A stretch of 64,000 nucleotides of DNA, from contig JAADIG010000082.1 in NCBI GenBank assembly GCA_013151445.1, positions 1-64,000 of the forward strand, written 5' to 3'. The position numbers and the translations under genes are program-made. The stretch comes from Actinomycetota bacterium (GTDB lineage Bacteria; Actinomycetota; Acidimicrobiia; Spongiisociales; UBA5794). A model generated the notes under the pieces. The model saw nothing but the letters and a program-made list of their open reading frames with translations, had not been told where the DNA came from and searched no databases. Of the stretch, positions 17,508 to 25,205 are shown piece after piece. The first letter of the stretch is position 1, and the number at the start of each line of letters is the position of its first letter.

Positions 17508-18524
17508 TCAGGACCCGGTCGTTTCAAGGGCTCCGACGACATTGGCGACCGACCGCATATAGTCGACGATGCGGGGGCCCCACCGTGACGCTATATCGTC
17601 ATCGAGTACGACGACACGATTGTTCAACACGGCGCTGAGGCCGCCCCAACCGGCACGTTCAGCAACCGACTCCGGGGATGCGCCACAGCATTTCCCGTCG
17701 GCGAGAAAGATGAAGTCAGGGTTCCGGTCGAGGACCCACTCAGCGGAAAGCTGTGGAAATCCGAAACCGTCGATATCTGCTTCGTCCGCGATGTTGACGA
17801 GTCCAAGCGCGGAATACACTGTCCCGATGAATGTCGATGAAGTCGCTGAATACAAACTTGGATCCAGTTCGTGATAGTACGTCGGAGCATTCTCCAACTC
17901 CGGGAGGGTGGCAACGATGTCGGCAATATCCGTCTGCATCTGCGCCACCAACTCGGCGGCACCTCCAATATTCCCGGTGGCAGCACCGAGCTGCTCGATC
18001 TGGCTGTACACGTCGTCAAACGTGACCGCCGCGGGAGCCATCAGCACCGGTATGTCGAGCAGTGACAACGCTTCGAGAAGCCCATCCGGGTCCCCCGACG
18101 TCACCACAAGATCCGGCTCGTAGGAAGCAATGGCCTCAATATTCGGCTGCCACCCACTCAGGTCGGTGACAGGGGCCTGCGGCGGGTAGTAGGAGAACGA
18201 ATCGACAGCGACAACCTGGTCACCGGCGCCGATCGCGAAAAGCATTTCGGTCCCCGTCGGTGAGATCGAAACGATCCTGATCGGACGTTCGTCGAGTAGG
18301 ACGTTCCCGTTGGCAGCGACCACCGTGATCGGGAACCCGTCGTCGGGAACTTCCGTCGTCGTAGTCGGAGCGAGAGTCGTGGTCGGGGCGAGAGTCGTGG
18401 TCGGAGCGAGCGTTGTTGGGGTTGAGTCTTGGACGACTGGCGCCACGGTCGTGGCGCTGGTTCCTCCCCCGCATGCCGCAGCGACGAGCGCAAACGCGGC
18501 AATCAAGACAATGAGACGTTTCAT
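17508..18524 (-). CDS. btuF: Cobalamin/corrinoid ABC transporter substrate-binding lipoprotein
   Basis: A 338-residue binding protein of the BtuF/FhuD class. The signal MKRLIVLIAAFALVAAAC ends in a lipobox, followed by a Thr/Pro-rich linker with tandem PTTTLA repeats (about residues 35-58). The domain opens RIVSISPTGTEMLFAIGAGDQVVAVDSFSYYP and contains YEPDLVVTSG, both standard for this class. The Shine-Dalgarno sequence is buried in a hairpin next to a cobalamin riboswitch, so synthesis should fall when cobalamin is plentiful. It is the first gene of the eight-gene operon. Confidence 0.9.
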   Translation of the reverse strand: MKRLIVLIAAFALVAAACGGGTSATTVAPVVQDSTPTTLAPTTTLAPTTTLAPTTTTEVPDDGFPITVVAANGNVLLDERPIRIVSISPTGTEMLFAIGAGDQVVAVDSFSYYPPQAPVTDLSGWQPNIEAIASYEPDLVVTSGDPDGLLEALSLLDIPVLMAPAAVTFDDVYSQIEQLGAATGNIGGAAELVAQMQTDIADIVATLPELENAPTYYHELDPSLYSATSSTFIGTVYSALGLVNIADEADIDGFGFPQLSAEWVLDRNPDFIFLADGKCCGASPESVAERAGWGGLSAVLNNRVVVLDDDIASRWGPRIVDYMRSVANVVGALETTGS

Positions 18525-18530
18525 GGAAAG

Positions 18531-18555
18531 AGATCCTCCTTCTGTGGAGGATCTT
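18531..18555 (-). promoter_or_regulatory. Hairpin covering the btuF Shine-Dalgarno sequence
   Basis: On the minus strand, arms at 18554-18546 and 18539-18531 pair over 9 bp around a 6-base loop. The second arm is GGAGGATCT, which contains the btuF ribosome-binding site; the ATG is at 18524-18522. Forming the hairpin would block translation, so this is the likely expression platform of the adjacent riboswitch. Confidence 0.7.
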
Positions 18556-18611
18556 CGGTGACTAGCCTCGGGTGCGACCTCCTCCTCCGAAACGCAGCAC
18601 CACCACGACGC

Positions 18612-18745
18612 TTCGAGGCGACCTGACTAGCCGGGTGGCATCACAGTTGCGGGACAGTGCCGGAATCTCACCGGACTTCGCTCGAAATATCGTGCCCGGG
18701 TAAACCCGGGAGCAAGCTCGAGGATAGCCCGCAACCGGACCGTCC
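18612..18745 (-). ncRNA. Cobalamin (B12) riboswitch aptamer
   Basis: Read on the minus strand, the leader contains GGTGAGATTCCGGCACTG and then TCCCGCAACTGTGATG (about 18674-18640), a strong match to the cobalamin riboswitch core, followed by the AGTCAGG-type box (about 18629-18620). A stem-rich stretch with CCCGGGTTTACCCGGG precedes it. It lies in the 319-base leader of the btuF-to-cobC operon. The exact ends are approximate. Confidence 0.85.
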
Positions 18746-18830
18746 GCACCGGCCCTGATCAAACCTGCGTCGGCACGCGTGTGATCCGGGTATCCAGATA
18801 CGGTTCTGTCGCTTCTCATCGTGGACCCGC

Positions 18831-18843
18831 TAGCCTTACAACC
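18831..18843 (+). promoter_or_regulatory. Leaderless-type -10 element
   Basis: TAGCCT at 18831-18836 lies 7 bases before the ATG at 18844. The spacing fits a leaderless transcript for the small membrane protein and the genes behind it. Confidence 0.4.
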
Positions 18844-18984
18844 ATGAAGGCACGACCATCACTCATAGTGGTTGCAGCGGTCGTCGGGGCAGCTCTTGCG
18901 GCGGCCTATACGCTGCGACCAGTGCGCCAGCCGGAAATATCCGGAAGCTGGCAGCCGGTCGCGTCCGCACCACAACGGCGCTGA
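18844..18984 (+). CDS. Small single-helix membrane protein, unknown function
   Basis: A 46-residue protein: a basic start (MKARPS), one hydrophobic helix (LIVVAAVVGAALAAAYTL) and a short polar tail. I do not recognise it. Its reality is supported by a well-placed -10 element, by the next ATG lying only one base after its stop, and by a composition typical of a membrane anchor. It may be translated to help load ribosomes on the next gene. It could also be a chance open frame upstream of the real operon start. Confidence 0.45.
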   Translation: MKARPSLIVVAAVVGAALAAAYTLRPVRQPEISGSWQPVASAPQRR

Positions 18985-18985
18985 C

Positions 18986-19747
18986 ATGCGTATCGCTATC
19001 GAAGCCACCGACGAGGTCGGTCGACGCGCTGCACGAATCCTTCTCAACGAATTCTCGTTGCTGCGACTTGGTCTTGTGAGCGAGCAACACACGGTAACTG
19101 GCAAGCGGGTTGAACGAGCCACCGATCTCGCTACCTACGACGTCCTTGTGACCGACGCCGCCGACCCGAGATCCGCCTTCGAGAATGCCCTCGATGCAAA
19201 CATCGACTGTGTTGCATGGCGCGGGGCGGAGTATTTCACGAGTTCGCTCTCCGACGAGCTCGAGGTTGCCGGTCGGAGCCTGGTCATCAACGCAAACCTT
19301 GGACAGGGAATCGGCCCGGCACTCGCCGGTCACGAAATTGCCCGCGGTGGTGAGGTGCTCGATGTCGAAATCGCGTGGACCGAACCTGGTCGTTCACTCC
19401 GCCGCGGAACTGCTGTCCCGTTCCCCGAACCGGTCGGCGCTCGATGGGGAAGAACCGACACAGATACCTGGGGACAGTCGGTAACCATCGTCCCCATAAA
19501 GGGAATCTGGGCGGCGGCAATGGCGCGCGTAACAACAGCCGGTACCGAAGGAGTATCGACCCGGGTTGTCGGAGTCTCGGATCAGGCCGCACATCTCGAA
19601 GCTCTCTCGCTCGCTGCGGCCGCAGCGGCCGCAGCTTCGGGGGCGTATCCCATGGGTCGCCAGGGTGCCGCGGATATCGGCGACTCCTATCTCCACCGAG
19701 CGATCGAGATGGGGCTCGACATCGCATTCTTCTCATACAGTTCGTGA
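18986..19747 (+). CDS. Conserved-looking cytoplasmic protein of unknown function
   Basis: A 253-residue protein that I do not recognise. The start MRIAIEATDEVGRRAARILLNE and the following segment DVLVTDAADPRSAFENAL look like a Rossmann-type nucleotide-binding half. A Gly-rich VINANLGQGIGPALAGHEIA lies near residue 97, and an Ala-only run (AAAAAAAAS) near the C terminus precedes GAYPMGRQGAADIGDSYLHRAIEMG. No membrane segment is seen. The ATG at 18986 was chosen because it directly follows the small gene; a longer frame upstream overlaps it out of phase. Its stop overlaps the next start by 4 bases. Confidence 0.6.
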   Translation: MRIAIEATDEVGRRAARILLNEFSLLRLGLVSEQHTVTGKRVERATDLATYDVLVTDAADPRSAFENALDANIDCVAWRGAEYFTSSLSDELEVAGRSLVINANLGQGIGPALAGHEIARGGEVLDVEIAWTEPGRSLRRGTAVPFPEPVGARWGRTDTDTWGQSVTIVPIKGIWAAAMARVTTAGTEGVSTRVVGVSDQAAHLEALSLAAAAAAAASGAYPMGRQGAADIGDSYLHRAIEMGLDIAFFSYSS

Positions 19748-21387
19748 GAACCTTCACTTTGCGGCCACGATCCGGACTGTTAGCCCTCATCATCGCCACG
19801 GCTCTCGTCGCCAGTGCATGTTCGGCCACCGGCAACGGATCTACCACCACGACGTCATCGGCCACGACCTCGACCGAACCCATCGACTATGCCGGTTCGG
19901 ATCCCGCTCCCGAGTTTCCTCCAGACCTCGACTGGATCAATGTTCCCGAACCGCTCACACTCGACTCGCTGAAAGGCAAGATCGTCCTGCTCGACTTCTG
20001 GTCCTATGGCTGTCTTTCCTGCATTGAGGCATTCTCGGACCTCGATCGCCTGCAACAGGAGTTCCCTGAGGAGCTTGTCATCATCACGGTACACGCAGGC
20101 AAGTTCACAAATGAGCGAGAAACCGTCAACATCGTCGCGGCGGTAGAACGAAATCGGATCACCTACCCCGTCATCAATGACAGCGAATACGCGATCTGGT
20201 CAGACTGGGGGATCAGGGAATGGGCAAGCCTGGTGCTAATCGACCCGGAGGGGAACATTGTGGGTGGCCAGACAGGTCGCAACCCGTACGACATTGTGCA
20301 ACCGGTAGTTGCGGGGCTTGCCGCTCAATTCGCCGACACCATCGACAGGACCCCCCTTCGGGCGGCGCCAGCAATTCCACCCCGACCCGCCGGAACCCTC
20401 TCCTTCCCAGGGGGTGTCGCGGTTTCCGGATCGGACCTGTTCATCGCGGATTCGGGTAACAATCGGATTGTACGCGTCAACAAAACGAGCGGTGAGGTCC
20501 TCACGGTTTACGGAACCGGAACTGCCGGATTGACAAACGGTTCACCACAAGAGGCACAGTTTGACAGCCCCCAGGGTCTCGTTGCCTCCGACGATGGAAC
20601 CGTCCTCTATGTGGCCGATACCAACAATCATGTCGTTCGTTCGATCAATCTTGAGACAGGTGATGTCACCACGTTGGCGGGTACCGGCGAGATCGCCACC
20701 ACCCCCGCCCTCGCCCTTCTCGACGAAGTTCGCCTGTCCTACCCGTGGGGACTGACCATCCTCGACGGTGTCCTCTACGTTGCCATGGCGGGGATGGACC
20801 AAATCTGGATCCTCGACCCGACACAGAACATTGCGTTACCTGCCGTTGGATCATCTCAGCAAGGGAACATCAACGGTCCCCTGTCACAAGCTCAGCTTGC
20901 CCAGCCGTCTGGAGTTACGTTCTCCCCCGACGGTCTCCTGTACTTCGCGGACAGCCAGTCGAGCGCGATCCGCTGGGCCGATACCGGGAACGATGCTGGA
21001 CGCACCGGGACCGTATCTGGCCCACCCAACGACCTTCAGGACTACGGGGATGTTGACGGTACCGGAGCGGAGGCACATCTCCAGCACCCCATGGCCCTCG
21101 TCTGGGACACAACAAACAGTCAACTCATCATTGCTGACTCGTATAACTCGAAGCTGAAGACGATCAACATCGAGACATTCTTGACCACCACATGGCTCGG
21201 CGGTGAGCAGGGCTTCGAGGATGGTGATGCGCCGGCGTTCTGGGAACCTGGGGGACTCGCCATCGATGGAGGGGTGCTGTACGTGGCCGACACCAATAAC
21301 CACGCGATCCGTGTCGTCGATATCGAGACTGGCCAAACATCGACTCTCGTCCTGAGTGGTCTCGAAAACTTCCCTGTCGCCAACTGA
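19744..21387 (+). CDS. Lipoprotein with thioredoxin-like domain and NHL repeats
   Basis: A 547-residue exported protein. The signal ends in a lipobox (LVASAC near residue 27). Residues about 55-190 form a thioredoxin-like domain with the redox motif CLSC in LLDFWSYGCLSCIEAF. From about residue 210 there are NHL propeller blades, for example LFIADSGNNRIVRVN, LYVADTNNHVVRSIN and LYVADTNNHAIRVVD. This architecture resembles animal NHLRC2. The GTG at 19744 overlaps the previous stop by 4 bases (GTGA). It probably acts outside the membrane in thiol redox chemistry or as a scaffold, but the target is unknown. Confidence 0.82.
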   Translation: MRTFTLRPRSGLLALIIATALVASACSATGNGSTTTTSSATTSTEPIDYAGSDPAPEFPPDLDWINVPEPLTLDSLKGKIVLLDFWSYGCLSCIEAFSDLDRLQQEFPEELVIITVHAGKFTNERETVNIVAAVERNRITYPVINDSEYAIWSDWGIREWASLVLIDPEGNIVGGQTGRNPYDIVQPVVAGLAAQFADTIDRTPLRAAPAIPPRPAGTLSFPGGVAVSGSDLFIADSGNNRIVRVNKTSGEVLTVYGTGTAGLTNGSPQEAQFDSPQGLVASDDGTVLYVADTNNHVVRSINLETGDVTTLAGTGEIATTPALALLDEVRLSYPWGLTILDGVLYVAMAGMDQIWILDPTQNIALPAVGSSQQGNINGPLSQAQLAQPSGVTFSPDGLLYFADSQSSAIRWADTGNDAGRTGTVSGPPNDLQDYGDVDGTGAEAHLQHPMALVWDTTNSQLIIADSYNSKLKTINIETFLTTTWLGGEQGFEDGDAPAFWEPGGLAIDGGVLYVADTNNHAIRVVDIETGQTSTLVLSGLENFPVAN

Positions 21388-21653
21388 CCTCTCCCCATAG
21401 AGGGAGGACACGACGCCAGCACATGACAAGACTCGCGGTGCCTCATCATGGCGTCGTCGTACACCGGTCGGCTCCTCATCTCAAAACACCGGCAGAGGTG
21501 AGCGCGAGGCGGTACTAGATGCATCAATCCGGGCAGGACAGCGTCACCGAGCGCCCCGGCTATCGGTGCGATAAGGTCATGCGCTAGAACCCACGCAACG
21601 GACCCGGGCCGTACCCACACATCAACACCAGGTTTCGAGGAGACCTCCACACT

Positions 21654-22940
21654 ATGAAGAAGGCGATCGGTGCGGGGGTACTCGACTCCGGGCTGACCTC
21701 CCTGGCGTCTTTGCTGGTCTTTCTCTACGCCCAGAGTGTGTTTGGAGATCCTCGCGAACTCGGCTTCTTCTCGCTGTTCATGACCTCAATTCTTCTCGGT
21801 GCAACGCTGGTGCGCGAACTCATCTTTATCCCTGCGCAGAAGAAGGTCCTCGACCTCGACTCTCCACAGCGCCTCATCCTCGTCCCCCGAATGATCGGTT
21901 TGGGCCTCAGGACCGCCACGATGACAGGCCTCACAGTTCTGGTCGCGACATTTCTTGTCTCGTTCGAGCCATCGTCGCGTGGCATCCTCGTCCCCTTCAC
22001 GATAACGGCGTACCTCGCCGCAATTACACTCCCCGCCCAAGAACATTCCCGCCGAATGTTGCACCTCGCTGGGTTTCACGGCTCGGCGGCGTTCGTCGCT
22101 GCCACCCAGCTCATCCTCGCAATCGGGATACTGGTCGGTGCGTCGGTCCTGGATCTTCCCGCCGACTGGGTACCTTTCTCGACAATTGCTCTAGCTCGGC
22201 TCCTCTCCCTCGGAATCGCCCTAGGGATCGTGACTGTGAAGAAGCGCAGAATGTTAGAGCGAGACAATCAGGCGATCACGCGATCGGCAGACGCCCTGAC
22301 CTTCCGTCAACTCGTGCGCGATGGCCGCTGGTTGGTCGGTGGTGCGGGACTCGTGACGGCGACGAACATGGCGACGGTCGCGATAGTTGGTTCGATCGCC
22401 GGTTACCAGGCTGCCGGGTATGCCGAGGCAGCGCGGATATTTGCATCGCCGATCCAGGTGCTCGGTGTGGGCCTCAACAATGCCTTGTCACGTCGGGTCC
22501 TTGCGGCGGGACGCAGCAGGGACAAGGAGGTCGCTACCCGGGTGGTTCGAGTCACATGGTTGATCCTCGGCGTTGTCGCGGTTCTCTATGGAGTTGCTGT
22601 CACCGGTGCTGGGAGTATCGAGATCGTCCGGCAGCGATTCCCGGTGGCCTATGAGATTCGGGGATTGATAGCGATATGGGTCTTCACTTTTGCGGTTGTG
22701 TCAGCTGCTCTGCCACGTCGCAGCGAACTCATCGGAGCAGACCACGAACCCTCACTTCTCCACGTCAACGTCTGGGCGGCGGTCGTACAAACCGTGAGCG
22801 CAGTGGCCCTAGGTTTTGTCGGAGTAACAAACCTCGCCATCGGTTCCGCAGCTCGACCACTTGCGTTGGGGGTACAGGGTCTCACCAACACCATCGGTTT
22901 CGGTCGCAAATCAAAGACCCTTCATAGCGGATCGGACTAA
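21654..22940 (+). CDS. Polytopic membrane protein, polysaccharide flippase-like
   Basis: A 428-residue protein with about 11-12 hydrophobic segments. Two half-modules of similar layout are apparent, and the overall pattern resembles Wzx/MVF-type lipid-linked sugar flippases: an N-terminal helix AIGAGVLDSGLTSLASLLVFLYAQ, mid-protein cytoplasmic loop MLERDNQAITRSADAL, then YAEAARIFASPIQVLGVGL. No glycosyltransferase or polysaccharide genes are nearby, so the cargo is unknown. GAGGAG about 11 bases before the ATG supports the start. The resemblance is one of membrane layout and could be misleading. Confidence 0.55.
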   Translation: MKKAIGAGVLDSGLTSLASLLVFLYAQSVFGDPRELGFFSLFMTSILLGATLVRELIFIPAQKKVLDLDSPQRLILVPRMIGLGLRTATMTGLTVLVATFLVSFEPSSRGILVPFTITAYLAAITLPAQEHSRRMLHLAGFHGSAAFVAATQLILAIGILVGASVLDLPADWVPFSTIALARLLSLGIALGIVTVKKRRMLERDNQAITRSADALTFRQLVRDGRWLVGGAGLVTATNMATVAIVGSIAGYQAAGYAEAARIFASPIQVLGVGLNNALSRRVLAAGRSRDKEVATRVVRVTWLILGVVAVLYGVAVTGAGSIEIVRQRFPVAYEIRGLIAIWVFTFAVVSAALPRRSELIGADHEPSLLHVNVWAAVVQTVSAVALGFVGVTNLAIGSAARPLALGVQGLTNTIGFGRKSKTLHSGSD

Positions 22941-22981
22941 CCACCCCTACCTAAGAGAATGTACGGAGCCCACCGGTACAG

Positions 22982-23479
22982 CTACTCGTTCATTCTCATT
23001 TCCACACGCGTGTCACCATTCATCCCGACCCGTCCATCGTCCATCGGCAGCGCCATCAGCGTTTCCCAGTCAACCACTTGACCGCCCAAACTATCGGCGA
23101 AATCCTGTGCTCGGGTGGCGTCACGAAAGGCAACAATGCCGTGGCCCATCGGTGTCGCAACAGAGGTTGTCGCGACGAAATGGGCGACACGCCCATCGAT
23201 CCACTCTTCGGTTTCAAAGTCGTGTACCCAGGTCTGTGCGGTGTCAAGATCAACGCTATTCGTGCGGGCATAAACTACGAGGTCACCCAGGTCATCGAAA
23301 ATGAAATCCGCTCCATCGTGGCGATACGCGGCCGCGAACTTGGCTTCGTTCGCAATCATTCCGCATTGCACACACACATCCCGTCCATACTGGATTTCTG
23401 GTTGCGGGGATGCTTCCGGTGGACCGCATGCGGACAACGTCATTGCCATGACAACACTGAGGTACAACACAATTCTCAC
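22982..23479 (-). CDS. nosL: NosL copper-binding lipoprotein
   Basis: A 165-residue lipoprotein chaperone that carries Cu(I) for assembly of nitrous oxide reductase. The signal VRIVLYLSVVMAMTLSAC ends in a lipobox at Cys18. The NosL hallmark CVQCGMI follows at residues 36-42, then FAAAYRHDGADFIFDDLGDLVVY. The GTG at 23479 was chosen because it gives a proper short lipoprotein signal; a longer frame from 23515 would run far into nosY. It ends the nos operon and is convergent with the flippase-like gene. Confidence 0.88.
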   Translation of the reverse strand: MRIVLYLSVVMAMTLSACGPPEASPQPEIQYGRDVCVQCGMIANEAKFAAAYRHDGADFIFDDLGDLVVYARTNSVDLDTAQTWVHDFETEEWIDGRVAHFVATTSVATPMGHGIVAFRDATRAQDFADSLGGQVVDWETLMALPMDDGRVGMNGDTRVEMRMNE

Positions 23480-23481
23480 CG

Positions 23482-24354
23482 CTAGACATCTCCTCCGTGG
23501 GTAAACCGAGCCCACGCTGCCACTGTGGGGACTCCGGCCCAGATAACGACGTTGAGGAACAAGAGCAATCCAAGACGGTCCCCAAAGGTGTCCACAGCGA
23601 AGGAACCGGCTGGTCCCAGCACGTCGAGAGACCCGGAGAAGGCGCTCAAAGAGGCCAGTCGAAATGCCTCAACGGGGTTGAGTACGGCAGAAGCCAACAG
23701 TCCCCAGGTTGGTACCCGGGTTGCGACGGCTGTTCCCATGACACCGAGATCCCCCAGGAAGGCGAACCCCAACCATAGGAATATTGCGGTTCCGAGGGCC
23801 GCGCTGGAGCGGCGTGTAAATGTCGATACCAGCATGCCGAATCCCAACATCGACACCGCCAGCAGCCACGACAACACGGCAATCCGGACGAAACTTGCCG
23901 CGTTCGCGCCTCCCCCTTGCGCCACCGTGATCACGCCGGCAATACCGAAACCACCGAACACGGTCCCCGCAAGAGAGATCGCGAGTCCAAGATACGTACC
24001 GCAGAACGCTTCGCTACGCGATACCGGGTGGCTCAGGAGAAATCGAAGTGCTCCGGTTTCGCGCTGACCTGCGATGGAGTAGGCACCGAGGGTTAACCCC
24101 ATGAGTGGAACGATGATTTGGGCTAGAGCCACAAGAGAGGCGGCGGTTCTTCCGAAACTTCCGTAACCGGTGACTTGAGATCCCGGCAGAGCCACCGACG
24201 CCATGAAGGCGGCGAGGCTGGCGAACGCAACTGTCCACATCCAGAACCATTTCGACCGGACAGCCTCTCTGATCTCCTTCAGCGCGATTACCCACACCAG
24301 GGAGGGCTGCAACCTTTCGGTTGTTTGCGGAATCGATGGTGTTGTTGCAGTCAT
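23482..24354 (-). CDS. nosY: NosY ABC transporter permease
   Basis: A 290-residue membrane protein with about six helices. LVWVIALKEIREAVRSKWFWMWTVAFA at residues 19-45 is the usual NosY/ABC-2 opening, and GQRETGALRFLLSHPVSRSEAFCGTYLG near residue 98 is the conserved cytoplasmic segment that meets the ATPase. With NosF it forms the transporter that works with NosD in maturing the CuZ centre of NosZ. It overlaps nosF by 4 bases (ATGA) and is followed 2 bases later by nosL. Confidence 0.9.
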   Translation of the reverse strand: MTATTPSIPQTTERLQPSLVWVIALKEIREAVRSKWFWMWTVAFASLAAFMASVALPGSQVTGYGSFGRTAASLVALAQIIVPLMGLTLGAYSIAGQRETGALRFLLSHPVSRSEAFCGTYLGLAISLAGTVFGGFGIAGVITVAQGGGANAASFVRIAVLSWLLAVSMLGFGMLVSTFTRRSSAALGTAIFLWLGFAFLGDLGVMGTAVATRVPTWGLLASAVLNPVEAFRLASLSAFSGSLDVLGPAGSFAVDTFGDRLGLLLFLNVVIWAGVPTVAAWARFTHGGDV

Positions 24355-25205
24355 CGCCAGATCTCCAGGTCCTTGATCTCCACACCGGCACGCTGAAGAG
24401 CCGCGACGGCCTCACCCTTGCCCTGGGCGGAAACCTCCACGAGGACGCCTCGCGAGTTGAGTTTGGTCGGAAATCCCAGGTCCGTGAGGACCTGCAAGGC
24501 ATGTTCGGCGGAACCGTTCTCAAGAATCAGGTGCAACCACGCTCGTAGCCCGAGTTCTTCCGCCAGATCGGACGGGTCACAGATCACCGTGATCTCGCCG
24601 TGTTCCATCGCAACAACGCGGTCAACAAGCATCGCGATTTCCTCGACGTGATGTGACGTCACAATCAATGTTCGGCCGTCGTCGCGCAGGCCCTGGAGGA
24701 GCTCAAGTGCGGCATCGCGGGCCTGTGCGTCAAGATTCGAGGTCGGTTCATCAAGGAGCAGAATTGGGGGATCGGGTAACAGCGCCGAAGCGATACCGAG
24801 GCGTTGTTTCAGCCCCCCGGACAGTTCGCGTACCTGTTTGTTCACATGTTCGGTCAAGACAACGACCTCACAGAGGTGATCGACCCTGTCCTGCGAGATC
24901 CCTCTCAGCGCGGCGGCGTAGTCAAGAAGTTCATAAACCGTCATCTCGTCATAGAAAGACAACTCCTGAGGTACGTACCCCATCGCCTTTCGAACCGACT
25001 TCCCGTACCTGCGTGCGTCCAGACCACCGACCGTGATGGTCCCCTCGTAGGCGACAAGTCCCAGAATGCAGCGCACGACGGTCGTCTTGCCCGCACCGTT
25101 CGGTCCCCACATCGCGATCGATTCTCCGGGAGCCACCTCGAGTGAGAAGTTCTTCACCACCTCCGTCTTCCCGTATCGCTTGGTAACGTTCCTTATGGTG
25201 ATCAT
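24351..25205 (-). CDS. nosF: NosF ABC transporter ATP-binding protein
   Basis: A 284-residue ATPase. Walker A is GPNGAGKTTVV near residue 35, the Q-loop region is GYVPQELSFYDEMTVYELL, the signature is LSGGLKQRLGIASALL, and Walker B is ILLLDEPTSNLD followed by VTSHHVEEI. The last 70 residues form a small accessory domain ending ALQRAGVEIKDLEIWR, as in other NosF proteins. It overlaps nosD upstream and nosY downstream by 4 bases each, so the three are translationally coupled. Confidence 0.92.
   Translation of the reverse strand: MITIRNVTKRYGKTEVVKNFSLEVAPGESIAMWGPNGAGKTTVVRCILGLVAYEGTITVGGLDARRYGKSVRKAMGYVPQELSFYDEMTVYELLDYAAALRGISQDRVDHLCEVVVLTEHVNKQVRELSGGLKQRLGIASALLPDPPILLLDEPTSNLDAQARDAALELLQGLRDDGRTLIVTSHHVEEIAMLVDRVVAMEHGEITVICDPSDLAEELGLRAWLHLILENGSAEHALQVLTDLGFPTKLNSRGVLVEVSAQGKGEAVAALQRAGVEIKDLEIWR

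Noticed and set aside
19375-19743. A 670-residue version of the thioredoxin-NHL protein
   Set aside because: The first 123 residues are an out-of-frame reading of the preceding gene and would bury the lipoprotein signal; the GTG at 19744 fits a signal peptide and a 4-base overlap.
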